A DNA stretch of 64,000 nt from Taibaiella koreensis (lineage in GTDB: Bacteria; Bacteroidota; Bacteroidia; Chitinophagales; Chitinophagaceae). The DNA lies in the NCBI RefSeq assembly GCF_003545715.1, contig NZ_QVNU01000007.1, positions 186,001-250,000 of the forward strand, read 5' to 3'. This document shows, in pieces, positions 41,017 to 49,565 of this stretch. The first letter of the stretch is position 1. Each line of letters opens with the position of its first letter. The notes below the pieces were generated by a model. That model was not told where the DNA came from, searched no databases, and worked only from the letters and a program-made list of their open reading frames with translations. A program made the translations under genes and the position numbers.

Positions 41017-41952
41017 GGTCTGTATCGCCTCCGTTTCTTTTTCTGCTATTATAGCTGCTGGAAGTATACCGGCATCCTGCAAAGGCTTTTTCCTCCTGAC
41101 AAACAAACGTATGAAAGCCGGTCGCAGGTTGTAATACCAGCGGAACCACTTGTGACGCAATAGCTGCTTTTCATCAAAGCGCTTTACGGAAAAGGCATGT
41201 TGCAGAAAGTAGTCCTTTGGATAATCGTAATACAGCCCCCAGTTCTCTGGCTTGTTGCCGGGCTTTGTTCCCGGAAAATAGACGGTGCCGAACAAATAGT
41301 CCCAAAGGGAGAGCTTGGTCGCAAAATTGGCATGGAACACTTCCCTGTAATTGGCATGATGCCAGAGGTGCAGCTCGGGAGAATTGAAAATGTATTTCAG
41401 CTTGCCCATTTTCACTCGGATATTACCGTGGATGAACATGCCGTACATGGAATCGATCAACGCCTTGATGGGGATCACTTCGGGCGATGCACCCAGCAGG
41501 ATGATGGGCCCAAATTCAATTGTCTGGTTAATGATGATCTCCACAATATGTGAGCGGGAGCCGGAAAGAAAATCAACTTCCTTGCCCGAATGATGCGCTT
41601 CATGGGTGCGCCAGAAAAACTTATTGCTGTGCTGAAAGCGATGGAACCAGTATATATAAAAGTCATGCATCACGAAGAACAGCAATACTTGCAGCGCCAC
41701 AGGCCAATTGCTCACGCCCTGGAAGCGCGACCAATCAAAATGATGTTGCAGCGGCGCAATGATATAGTCAAAGATGACGATCTTGAGCACAAAGCTCTGG
41801 ATGATCGTATACCATACCAGGTCTACCCAAAAGCCTTCCCGGAATAAGGGAAGGCCTTTGCGGTAGGGAAACAGCCGTTCCCAGGTTATAATGATAACGG
41901 CCCAGCAGGCTAGTATGATCGAGGTGATCGTGAGTATGCGTTCCTGGCTCAT
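41008..41952 (-). CDS. sterol desaturase / fatty acid hydroxylase family membrane protein
   Basis: 314 residues with about four membrane segments. The eight-histidine di-iron signature is complete: HDFYIYWFHRFQH (HX4-5H), HEAHHSGKEV (HXXHH) and LHLWHHANYREVFH (HX3H region). Enzymes of this group hydroxylate or desaturate fatty acyl chains or sterols at the membrane with O2. The start codon overlaps the stop of the HAD-NeuB fusion gene (ATGA, 4 bp), so it is the last gene of the eight-gene sugar operon. It may hydroxylate the lipid that carries the sugar made by the operon (inference), or be a lipid-tailoring enzyme recruited by chance. Confidence 0.9.
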   Translation of the reverse strand: MSQERILTITSIILACWAVIIITWERLFPYRKGLPLFREGFWVDLVWYTIIQSFVLKIVIFDYIIAPLQHHFDWSRFQGVSNWPVALQVLLFFVMHDFYIYWFHRFQHSNKFFWRTHEAHHSGKEVDFLSGSRSHIVEIIINQTIEFGPIILLGASPEVIPIKALIDSMYGMFIHGNIRVKMGKLKYIFNSPELHLWHHANYREVFHANFATKLSLWDYLFGTVYFPGTKPGNKPENWGLYYDYPKDYFLQHAFSVKRFDEKQLLRHKWFRWYYNLRPAFIRLFVRRKKPLQDAGILPAAIIAEKETEAIQTGT

Positions 41953-43400
41953 GCGATTACGCCATCCTTCTTACTTTCTGTTTGTCCGGGATTAATATTT
42001 ACCCTCAGACGCTTCATAGGGCCCAGTTCCGACTCGTATACTTTTTTGATACCGTCGCCCATGGCCAGCTCTACATCGCGTATATCGCGTACCAGGCGCT
42101 GGAAGCCCTGGGGTTCTACAGAGGCAGCATGGTCTGATCCCCACATGGCACGGTCAAGGGTAAAGTGCCTTTCCACAAAAGTAGCGCCCAGGCTCACGGC
42201 AGTCACCGTGGTAGACAAGCCCGTCTCGTGTCCGGAATAGCCGATAGGTACGCCGGGGAATTTGCGGCTGAGCACAGGGATCATTCTCAGGTTCAGTTCT
42301 TCCAGCTTGCAGGGGTAGGCCGAGGTCGAATGTGCGATAAAGAAGGGATATTCTTCATCGTAGCTTCGGATGAGCGCTACGGCATCTTCTATTTCCTGCA
42401 TGGTGCTCATGCCGGTCGACAACATCAGAGGCTTTCCGGTAAACAGGATACGCTTGATTAGCTCAAAGTCGGTGAGGCTGGCAGAAGCCAATTTGTAGAT
42501 CACCGTGTCGAACTGTTCCATAAAGTCTACGGATGCGGTATCCCAGGGCGATACGAACCAGTCGATACCCTTTTCCTTACAATATTGATCGATCACACTG
42601 TATTCGTCAAAGCCAAATTCTGTCTTACGTTTATAATCGATATAGGTCATGCGGCCCCATGGGGTATCGCGCATCACTTCCCACTGGTCTTTGGGCACGC
42701 AGATCTCAGGTGTTCTTTTCTGGAATTTAACCGCGCAGGCCTTGGCGGCTACCGCTTCGTCAATCAGCTGCTTGGCGATATCAAGCGAACCGTTGTGGTT
42801 GATACCGATCTCGGCAATGATATAGCAAGGCTGGTCTTTATCGATGATACGGCCGTTGGATAGCGTAACGCCGCGGCTTACAGAAAAAGCCTGGCTATTA
42901 TGCGCACGGGCTTCGATAATGATCTCGGCAAATTCGCGGAAGCAACCTTCACCGCCTTTGGCGCGGCAGATGAGGTCTACCTGCTGCTTTACGGCGGGGA
43001 GGGCATCGGCGGGACAAGCACTGAGGCCTACCAGCTGCATAATACCCAGGTCGTTGTGATCGTCGCCAATATAGGCTACGTTTTCGGGTAAAATATGGTA
43101 GCGTTCCAGTATGCTGCTCAGCAAGGCAGCTTTGTCTTTGATGCCGCCATGCAGCTCATTGATACGTAGCTTCTCGGCGCGTTGATGCAGGGACGCTGAG
43201 TTTTCACCGGAAATGATCCCGGTATCGGTGCCCGCAAAGCGACGGAGACGTTCTACGGCCATGCCGTCGCGCAGGTTGAATTTTTTCAGGGTTTCGCCCA
43301 TTTCACCATAATAAACGCTCGCATTGGTCAATACGCCGTCGCAGTCGGTCAGCAGCAGTTGGATGCGGCTGGCTTTTTCTCTAAGCAGGTTCTTGTTCAT
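41949..43400 (-). CDS. fused KdsC-type phosphatase and NeuB-type sialic acid synthase
   Basis: 483 residues, two enzymes in one chain. Residues 1-165 form a HAD phosphatase of the KdsC/YrbI type (LLLTDCDGVLTN with Asp 19 and 21; GIISGENSASLHQRAEKL; YIGDDHNDLGIMQLVG). Residues 185-483 form a NeuB-type synthase: YIIAEIGINHNGS, AVKFQKRTPE, YKLASASLTDFELI, LMLSTGMSTM, FFIAHSTSAYPC, VPIGYSGHETG and ATFVERHFTLD. NeuB condenses phosphoenolpyruvate with an aldose to make a 3-deoxy-ulosonic acid; an attached phosphatase would suit a phosphorylated product, as in the mammalian-type pathway. The usual C-terminal SAF domain is absent: the chain ends soon after MKRLRVNINPG. The fusion is unusual. Confidence 0.9.
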   Translation of the reverse strand: MNKNLLREKASRIQLLLTDCDGVLTNASVYYGEMGETLKKFNLRDGMAVERLRRFAGTDTGIISGENSASLHQRAEKLRINELHGGIKDKAALLSSILERYHILPENVAYIGDDHNDLGIMQLVGLSACPADALPAVKQQVDLICRAKGGEGCFREFAEIIIEARAHNSQAFSVSRGVTLSNGRIIDKDQPCYIIAEIGINHNGSLDIAKQLIDEAVAAKACAVKFQKRTPEICVPKDQWEVMRDTPWGRMTYIDYKRKTEFGFDEYSVIDQYCKEKGIDWFVSPWDTASVDFMEQFDTVIYKLASASLTDFELIKRILFTGKPLMLSTGMSTMQEIEDAVALIRSYDEEYPFFIAHSTSAYPCKLEELNLRMIPVLSRKFPGVPIGYSGHETGLSTTVTAVSLGATFVERHFTLDRAMWGSDHAASVEPQGFQRLVRDIRDVELAMGDGIKKVYESELGPMKRLRVNINPGQTESKKDGVIA

Positions 43401-43419
43401 GTTTTTGTTTTTTTATGGG

Positions 43420-44235
43420 TTAGATAGCTGTCCAGCCGCCATCCACAACGAGATTGGCGCCGGTCATATAGGCCGAGGCATCGCCGGCCAGGAATACCAG
43501 GGCTCCCTGGTAATCGTCCGGTTGCGCCATGCGGCCCAGCAAGGTTTTTGAAGAATAGTTCTGAATGAAAAAATCGTCTTGACCTTGTTCCACACCGCCA
43601 GGAGAAAGGGTATTTACCCTTACACCTTTATGACCCCAATAGGCCGCGAGGAAACGGGTGAAGTTGATCACCGCCCCTTTGGTCACCGGGTAGGCGGCCG
43701 ACTTGTAAAAAGTCTGTACGCCATCCGGGTCGCGGTAGATCGACTGGTCGGGACCTACCATGCCGTAAGTAGAGGCCACATTGATGATGCTGCCTTTCCC
43801 CTGTTCCGCCATCACGGTTCCCAGCACCTGCGCGCAAAGGAACACGCCGGTAATGTTCACATCGATCGAGCGCTGAAAGGCATCGAGCGGATATTGCTCA
43901 AATGCAGAAAGTGTCGCCGCCATCGCCGGATTTTCAAACTTGTCGTTGATCGCAGCATTATTGACCAGGATATCAATACGGCCATAGCGCGCCAGCACCT
44001 GGTCCCGTAGTGCGGTCACCGATGTCTTATTTGTCACATCGACATCTGCCCCCATGTGTGTCGAACCGAGTGTTGCGGCAAAGGATTGCAGCGCCCCATG
44101 ATTGACGTCAGCCGCTACTACCTGCGCGCCGGCTTCCGCCAGGGCTTCGCAGTGCCTGCGGCCCAGGAGGCCTAGCGCTCCGGTCACAACAGCCGTTTTG
44201 TCTTTTAGCGAGAAGCGTTCCATATTATCCGGCAA
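43420..44235 (-). CDS. SDR family oxidoreductase
   Basis: 271 residues. The NAD(P) motif [20 protein letters not shown] (TGxxGxxG) is followed by VAADV, an acidic end of beta-2 favouring NAD. The NNAAI motif and the catalytic set Ser in [11 protein letters not shown], Tyr and Lys in [14 protein letters not shown] are all present, and [11 protein letters not shown] follows. It probably oxidises or reduces a sugar hydroxyl or keto group in the pathway encoded by the operon. It starts 11 bp inside the end of the aminotransferase gene and ends 19 bp before the fused synthase gene, so the three are tightly coupled. Substrate unknown. Confidence 0.92.
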   Translation of the reverse strand: MPDNMERFSLKDKTAVVTGALGLLGRRHCEALAEAGAQVVAADVNHGALQSFAATLGSTHMGADVDVTNKTSVTALRDQVLARYGRIDILVNNAAINDKFENPAMAATLSAFEQYPLDAFQRSIDVNITGVFLCAQVLGTVMAEQGKGSIINVASTYGMVGPDQSIYRDPDGVQTFYKSAAYPVTKGAVINFTRFLAAYWGHKGVRVNTLSPGGVEQGQDDFFIQNYSSKTLLGRMAQPDDYQGALVFLAGDASAYMTGANLVVDGGWTAI

Positions 44236-45574
44236 CAGGTGTGGTTTTGGGTTTAATGTTATAGTTGTTCACCTTGCGGAAGACGGCTTCCAGCACCTCG
44301 CCTTTGAGGTATTGCTGTACATTACCGTTTTCAATTGCCGTTTTGATCAGAGGCAATACATCGGCATAGGCCGAAAGCGTGTATTCAATATCTTCTGGTG
44401 TATGGCTGAAGCACATGTTGTGAAAGCCGGCCCACAGGATACCCCGTTTGATCATTTCCTGCTGCATCAGGGTTTTTAGCTCAAGTCCGTTACCGGCAAC
44501 AGGGGAGAAGGTGATCATGCTGCGGCAATTGTAGCCGATGCAATGCGTATAAGCTTCCATGCCCAGCTCCCGCACCAGGTTATTGTAGCCATCTTTTAGC
44601 AGGGCGCCTTTTTCATCAAGGTATTGTGGTACCTGTTTATCGCGCAACTCTTCGATAGTAGCGATACAAGCCGCGAGCGACAGGGCTTCGCCGCCAAAGG
44701 TGGTATAGCTGAATACTTCGCTGTTGAACAGTTCCATCACATCGGAGCGGCCCGTGAGGAGCGCTATGGGCATGCCATTGGCGCATGCTTTGGAGTAAAC
44801 GGCCAGGTCGGGCGTTACGCCAAAGTATTCCTGTGCGCCGCCGAGGGCAATGCGGAACCCGGTCCACATCTCATCAAAAATAAGGAGGGTACCGTTGGCG
44901 CGGCAGAGCGACAACAGCTCCTGCAGGTAACCTTCTTTCGGTGCTTCAAAAATAAAAGGCTCCAGGATAACGGCGGCGACATCGCTGTCCAGCGCTGCCT
45001 TTATCGATTCGATATCATTGTATTCAAACGTAAAGGTCATGTCCTGGGTCGACGCAGGGATGCCGGCGTTGCGGCTGGTAATGCCGATGTACCAGTCGTG
45101 CCAGCCGTGATAACCACAGCAGAATACTTTGTCGCGGCCGGTAAAGGCGCGGGCCACCCTTATCGCTGCAGAGCAGGCGTCGGCGCCTGTTTTGGTGATC
45201 TTCACCGCTTCGGCATTGGGGATCACTTTCTGTAATAGCTCTGACAGCTCCACTTCGAGGGGATGCATCAGCGAGAAGGTAATACCATCTTCCAATTGAC
45301 GCCGGATCGCTTCGTCCACTTTGGGATAGGCATACCCCAGGGATACGGGACCTATAGCACTATTGTAATCGATGTATTCGTTACCATCGACATCCCAAAC
45401 GCGGGCGCCTTTGCCACGCTGGATGTATTTGGGTGCAACGCCCTTGCTGAACTGCCCGGGGCCTTTAGCCAGTGTTTGCGTTACCGGTTTTTGTACGCTC
45501 AGGGCTCTTTGGTAGTAGGCGTCGGAGATGCTGATCTCAGGGTATTGTTCGTTAAAAGAAACCGTATTCGGCAT
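44225..45574 (-). CDS. class III aminotransferase (glutamate-1-semialdehyde aminomutase-like)
   Basis: 449 residues from ATG 45574 ([20 protein letters not shown]). The HemL/GSA-AM type is clear: [40 protein letters not shown] (cofactor phosphate), [26 protein letters not shown] with the PLP-contacting Asp, and the Schiff-base Lys in [14 protein letters not shown] near residue 261. The real hemL of tetrapyrrole synthesis usually sits among haem genes; here it sits in a sugar operon, so it probably aminates a keto- or aldo-sugar intermediate. A longer frame to 45604 overlaps the transketolase stop and is not preferred. The 3' end overlaps the SDR gene by 11 bp. Confidence 0.92.
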   Translation of the reverse strand: MPNTVSFNEQYPEISISDAYYQRALSVQKPVTQTLAKGPGQFSKGVAPKYIQRGKGARVWDVDGNEYIDYNSAIGPVSLGYAYPKVDEAIRRQLEDGITFSLMHPLEVELSELLQKVIPNAEAVKITKTGADACSAAIRVARAFTGRDKVFCCGYHGWHDWYIGITSRNAGIPASTQDMTFTFEYNDIESIKAALDSDVAAVILEPFIFEAPKEGYLQELLSLCRANGTLLIFDEMWTGFRIALGGAQEYFGVTPDLAVYSKACANGMPIALLTGRSDVMELFNSEVFSYTTFGGEALSLAACIATIEELRDKQVPQYLDEKGALLKDGYNNLVRELGMEAYTHCIGYNCRSMITFSPVAGNGLELKTLMQQEMIKRGILWAGFHNMCFSHTPEDIEYTLSAYADVLPLIKTAIENGNVQQYLKGEVLEAVFRKVNNYNIKPKTTPVAG

Positions 45575-45593
45575 AAGAGATATGATTAAAGAA

Positions 45594-46532
45594 TTACTCG
45601 GCAAATTCGGATGGGGTCATCTGCACGGCTTGCTGACCGGTGGGATAGCCCAGTATCTCCTCGGCGATCTGCTTACCGGTGAAGCCTTCATACTGCAGCA
45701 CATCGGGCAGCAGTGCCGGTTTGAACCAGCGTTCCTTGAGCGCAAAGGGGATCACATTGGCGGTAATGCGATGCTTCAGCAAGGTCTCGGCGAGAATGCT
45801 GTACAGGCCCCCGGTGAGAAAATGATCTTCTACTGTGATCAGCAGTTTGCTATGCTGTGCCGCTTCTATGAGGGCTTTTTCGTCGACAGGCTTGAGCGAT
45901 CGCATATTGATGAGGCCTACAGATTTTCCTTCGGCCTGTAGTATGGTGGCGGCCTGCAGGCACTGGTCAAACAGCAATCCATAGCACAGCAGGGTAATGT
46001 CTTCCCCCTGGCTTACGATCTCCGCTTTGCCTGGCTCGTAGGGCGCATGATGGTAATGGGTGGGGCGTGTATTGATGCGTACATAGGACGGAGCAGATGA
46101 TGACCATATTGCAGGCAGCATCAGCAGCAGGTCTTCTTCGTCGGCAGGAGCAAATACCTCCATATTGGGGATCCCGCGCATCAGGGCAATGTCTTCGATG
46201 GCCTGGTGGGTCGGGCCATTGGCATCGGAAAGGAATCCGGGAATAAAGCCGCTCAGCTTTACGGGCAGGCCGGGGATGCCGACATCGGTACGTACAAATT
46301 CGAAGGCCCGCATGGTAAGGAAAGCGGTAAGCGCATGCACTACAGGTGTGCGGCCACGCAAGGCCAGACCCGCCGCAGCGCCGATCATGGTCTGTTCTGT
46401 AATACCGGTATCAATGAACCGCTGGCCGAGCGCAGCAGGTATATTGCGTACCAGGGCGCGGTTCTCGGCGGTCATTACGATATAGCGCTCATCTTCCAGC
46501 GCGGTTTGGGTCAGCAGTTGTTCGTAGTTCAT
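45594..46532 (-). CDS. transketolase C-terminal subunit
   Basis: 312 residues: the pyrimidine-binding and C-terminal domains of a transketolase split in two. The TPP-activating Glu is in RFIDTGITEQTMIGAAAGLA; LRGRTPVVHALTAFLTMRAF, ANGPTHQAIEDIALMRGIPN and FAPADEEDLLLMLPAIWSSS are typical, and the C-terminal domain has LLCYGLLFDQCLQAATILQA. It pairs with the N-terminal subunit encoded 1 bp upstream. Split transketolases of this sort act in amino-sugar and aminohydroxybenzoate-type pathways or replace the one-chain enzyme. Here it would remodel a sugar phosphate backbone, moving a two-carbon unit (inference). Confidence 0.93.
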   Translation of the reverse strand: MNYEQLLTQTALEDERYIVMTAENRALVRNIPAALGQRFIDTGITEQTMIGAAAGLALRGRTPVVHALTAFLTMRAFEFVRTDVGIPGLPVKLSGFIPGFLSDANGPTHQAIEDIALMRGIPNMEVFAPADEEDLLLMLPAIWSSSAPSYVRINTRPTHYHHAPYEPGKAEIVSQGEDITLLCYGLLFDQCLQAATILQAEGKSVGLINMRSLKPVDEKALIEAAQHSKLLITVEDHFLTGGLYSILAETLLKHRITANVIPFALKERWFKPALLPDVLQYEGFTGKQIAEEILGYPTGQQAVQMTPSEFAE

Positions 46533-46533
46533 T

Positions 46534-47388
46534 TTAACGTACGACTAAGGTTTGTGAGGTTAATTGGGCATGATGTTCGCCGTGCAGCTCCTGCAGCAGC
46601 TGTTCCGTTTCTTCGGTAGTAAAATTGCAGAACCAGCGGTCGGCGCGGCTTTCAATGCTGGGCAGGCCTTTGCCTCTGAGCGTGTCGGCGATCAGCACAT
46701 TCAATTTGCCTTCGCAGAAGGGGTACTGGCTCAATGCCTCATCCAATGCGCTGAAGCTATGACCATCGATACGCTTCACCTCTGCTCCGAAGGCGCGGAA
46801 CTTATCGGCGAGGGGCTCGAGGGGTATCAGGTCTTCTGTAGCCATATTGGCCTGGAACTGATTGCGGTCAACGATAAAGATCAGGTTGTCGAGCCGGTAA
46901 GCATTAGCCACCAATACGGCTTCCCAGCAGGTACCTTCGTTGAGCTCACCGTCGCCGAGAATGCAGACCACTTTATTGTTCCCGCCCCTTACCTTGATAT
47001 CAATGGCAACACCCAGTGCCACGGAAGGTAAATGACCCAACGAACCGGAATGAAATTCTATGCCGGCCACTTTGGTATTGGGATGCCAGTAGATATGGTC
47101 GTCTATAGACAAATGGTTTTGCAGACGTTCGCGGCTGATGATACCGAGCTCTGCCAATGTACCATACAGAGCCGGAACGTCGTGACCTTTGGACAGGAAC
47201 AAATAGTCCCTGTTGGGATCGTCAAGATTATTAATGTTGAGGTTCAGGAAGTCGGCGTAAAGAAATACGATAAGGTCTGTAGCCGACAGGGAGGCGCCGA
47301 TAAAGCAGCCGCCATTGGCCGACATGCGAATGATATGCTCCCGCACCTTAAAGGCAATGTCTTTTAAATGTTGGTATTGGCTTTCCAT
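46534..47388 (-). CDS. transketolase N-terminal subunit
   Basis: 284 residues: the diphosphate-binding domain. The TPP signature GDGELNEGTCWEAVLVANAY and LDNLIFIVDRNQFQANMAT (residues 143-175), plus FLSKGHDVPALYGTLAELGI and GSLGHLPSVALGVAIDIKVR, mark it as transketolase rather than DXS. It ends 1 bp before its partner gene 45594..46532 and lies 24 bp after the cytidylyltransferase gene. Only with the C-terminal subunit is the active site complete. Its placement inside an eight-gene sugar operon suggests a dedicated role, separate from central pentose-phosphate metabolism. Confidence 0.93.
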   Translation of the reverse strand: MESQYQHLKDIAFKVREHIIRMSANGGCFIGASLSATDLIVFLYADFLNLNINNLDDPNRDYLFLSKGHDVPALYGTLAELGIISRERLQNHLSIDDHIYWHPNTKVAGIEFHSGSLGHLPSVALGVAIDIKVRGGNNKVVCILGDGELNEGTCWEAVLVANAYRLDNLIFIVDRNQFQANMATEDLIPLEPLADKFRAFGAEVKRIDGHSFSALDEALSQYPFCEGKLNVLIADTLRGKGLPSIESRADRWFCNFTTEETEQLLQELHGEHHAQLTSQTLVVR

Positions 47389-47412
47389 ATGATTTTCAGG
47401 TTTGGATAGGAA

Positions 47413-48219
47413 TTACAACAGCACTTTGGTTTGCTCCGCGGAAATGGTTTTCAGATCGTCCAGATGATTGCGGTACCAGTTCACACCGGCGTAACCGGCA
47501 TTGATCTCATATATTCTGGGGCGGTCTTCCAGCAGCTGGAGAATATCGTTGCAGCTGAAAGACGGTCTTAGCGGGTAAAGCTTTTTGTACACCTGCACGA
47601 TAAAGTCATAATCTTCGGGGTAGTCGATCGTGAAGCGATGGGTCATCGACAGGTCCAGGCCGGTGCCCCATTCCAGGTTGCCGATACGGAAATGCTCCGG
47701 ATGCTCCCATATATAAGGCGTGGTATGTTCCAGCTCCCAGGAGTGTGCCGCTTCTTTGTACGCCCTTTCAAGACAATCCATGGTCATTACTTCCACATCG
47801 TTGCCGTCAGGCCAGGTAGCCGGATGCAGGTTGCTCACATAGTCGTACCGGCGGGGAATTTCATAGAACAGGTCCAGCGTAGCATCGATAGCCGCCGGAT
47901 CGATAAGCGGGCAATCTGATGGTATCTTCAGCACCACATGAGCGCCATGGTGCCGGGCCGCCAGGTAGTGCCTTTCAAGCAGGTTATCGAGGCTTCCGCG
48001 GTAGCAGGGAATGCCATGTGCATAGGCCTCGTTCTCGATCACATCATCTGAAGGGTCGACAGAGGTAGCGACTACGATGGTTACCGGATATTGCGTCCGC
48101 TGTACCCGCTCTATCATACGTATCAGCAGGCTTTTGCCCCATACGGGAAGCATTACCTTGCCGGGTAGCCGACTGGAAGACATACGGGCCTGTATCACGA
48201 TCACGATCTTATCCTGCAT
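47413..48219 (-). CDS. SpsF-type cytidylyltransferase
   Basis: 268 residues starting MQDKIVIVIQARMSSSRLPG, where the family motif QARMSSSRLPGK begins; a longer frame to 48363 overlaps the upstream gene and is rejected. Further motifs: VATSVDPSDDVIENEA, CYRGSLDNLLERHYLAARHH and VVLKIPSDCPLIDPAAI. SpsF and the related CMP-sialic acid synthetases transfer CMP to the anomeric hydroxyl of ulosonic acids. In this operon it would activate the product of the NeuB fusion. Its start overlaps the end of the glycosyltransferase-like gene by 11 bp. The C-terminal 90 residues (LSMTHRFTIDYPEDYDFIVQ) are usual for SpsF. Nucleotide and sugar specificity are inferred. Confidence 0.92.
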   Translation of the reverse strand: MQDKIVIVIQARMSSSRLPGKVMLPVWGKSLLIRMIERVQRTQYPVTIVVATSVDPSDDVIENEAYAHGIPCYRGSLDNLLERHYLAARHHGAHVVLKIPSDCPLIDPAAIDATLDLFYEIPRRYDYVSNLHPATWPDGNDVEVMTMDCLERAYKEAAHSWELEHTTPYIWEHPEHFRIGNLEWGTGLDLSMTHRFTIDYPEDYDFIVQVYKKLYPLRPSFSCNDILQLLEDRPRIYEINAGYAGVNWYRNHLDDLKTISAEQTKVLL

Positions 48220-49279
48220 ACGATTGTTCCTTTTCGTTAATGAAATAAAGAAGGGCGGCGTCCTGTTGCTCTTTGTACTGGTGAAGAAAATCCTGCACCG
48301 GTCCGTCAAAGTCGATAAAACTGCGGCAAAGTGTGGCGATCTGCTCAGCGGAGGTGCCGCCATTTTGCAATGGTGACAAACGTTTCAGCTGTCGTACATC
48401 AAAGTAAGAATGCACTTTTTTGCCCAGGGCAATACCCGTATATACCACCGTGGAATATTGTGTGATGAGCTCGCTGCAATTGGCAATCATGTGTTGCGTG
48501 TTGCCTTCGGTAAAGATGGCTGTATCCTCTGGTGTATGCTGTCGTATTTCCCCTATAGCACGGTCAAAGTTCTCATTGGGGTGCAGCTTAAATAACAAGG
48601 GTCTTCCGGCTGCAATCGCCACGCACTTTTTGATAAAGCGGACACGGTTCTCAGGCCTGGCCGTTTCGCGCATGTCGGTGGTCGCTACCATGACGTAGTC
48701 ATGGTAGGGAAAATCGTTGTCCAGGAATTGCGCTGCATGATCATAGTTGGGCGTGCCGGTTACCCATATCTTTCCGGGATCGGTACCCATGCCGGATATG
48801 TAGTCGCGATAACCATCCGAAGCGGCGCAATAGAGATCGCATTGGTTGGTAGAGCCATTCAGCGACGTATTGAAACACCAGGTAGGCGGTAGTCTCAGCG
48901 CTTTGATTATCCTGCTCAACAGGGTCATTTTGTCGATCATGCCCTCCTGTATCCACACGGTCCTGGTTTGCTTCAGCGGCGCCGGCACAATAAGGTCGCT
49001 GCAACATACGATAAGGTCGTAACGATGCCGGCTCCCGCCATAATCGATAGCGCAATCACGTTCCTTCAGGTAAGCTTCCGCCTTTTTGCGGTGTGGTTCG
49101 GAGATGATCGTTTTATCAAGCAGGCGTGTTTTGTTCTTCAGGAAATTGACCAGCGGATGATCGGTGAACAGTTGGCTGAACCAACAGTCGAACTCGCCGA
49201 GTGCGCTGGCAACCTGGTACATCTGGGATGTCTGGTTCAACGATCCGGTAAGAAATAGTATTTTTTTGCTCATTCCCAT
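48209..49279 (-). CDS. GT-B fold glycosyltransferase-like protein
   Basis: 356 residues, starting MGMSKK or MSKKILFLTGSLNQTSQMYQ. The overall layout is GT-B: an N-terminal Rossmann half with a DLIVCCSDLIVPAPLKQTRT segment and a C-terminal half starting IWVTGTPNYDHAAQFL, with YVMVATTDMRE, PLLFKLHPNENFD and HMIANCSELITQYSTVVYTG. The KLHPNE and S-T-V segments recall CDP-glycerol glycerophosphotransferases, sialyltransferase-like and KDO-transferase-like enzymes, or UDP-GlcNAc 2-epimerase relatives. It is first gene of the operon, so it is most likely the transferase that attaches the activated sugar, though an epimerase role cannot be excluded. Confidence 0.7.
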   Translation of the reverse strand: MGMSKKILFLTGSLNQTSQMYQVASALGEFDCWFSQLFTDHPLVNFLKNKTRLLDKTIISEPHRKKAEAYLKERDCAIDYGGSRHRYDLIVCCSDLIVPAPLKQTRTVWIQEGMIDKMTLLSRIIKALRLPPTWCFNTSLNGSTNQCDLYCAASDGYRDYISGMGTDPGKIWVTGTPNYDHAAQFLDNDFPYHDYVMVATTDMRETARPENRVRFIKKCVAIAAGRPLLFKLHPNENFDRAIGEIRQHTPEDTAIFTEGNTQHMIANCSELITQYSTVVYTGIALGKKVHSYFDVRQLKRLSPLQNGGTSAEQIATLCRSFIDFDGPVQDFLHQYKEQQDAALLYFINEKEQSYAG

Positions 49280-49301
49280 TAAAGCAATCCTCTTATGGCG
49301 G

Positions 49302-49309
49302 CAAACTTA
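49302..49309 (-). promoter_or_regulatory. -7 box for the eight-gene sugar operon
   Basis: Minus strand TAAGTTTG (TAnnTTTG) 22 bp before the start codon at 49279. No clear -33 TTG at the usual distance. The remaining spacer to 49565 (286 bp) shows no gene. Confidence 0.4.
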
Positions 49310-49565
49310 TATTCTGAACAGATAGCTTCACCCGCTTTCATTAAACATAACAGATACTTGATATTTTGCTAACCGATGGATAGTGTTTTGGTAAGACAAG
49401 GGTAACGATAGGATAATCTTCTGTTCATTTGCAAAGGGTATTTGTAGATACAAAACGGGAGCGGATCCCTGAATAGTGATCAGGCGCTTCAAGCCATAGC
49501 GTTATAGTAACGATACGCTCATGTTAAGGTTACATACAGGGGGTTTCTTTGCAAAACCAGATACA

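Noticed and set aside
48220-48363. Upstream extension of the SpsF-type gene
   Set aside because: It would overlap the transferase-like gene by about 150 bp and adds residues with no similarity; the family begins at MQDKIVIVIQARM.
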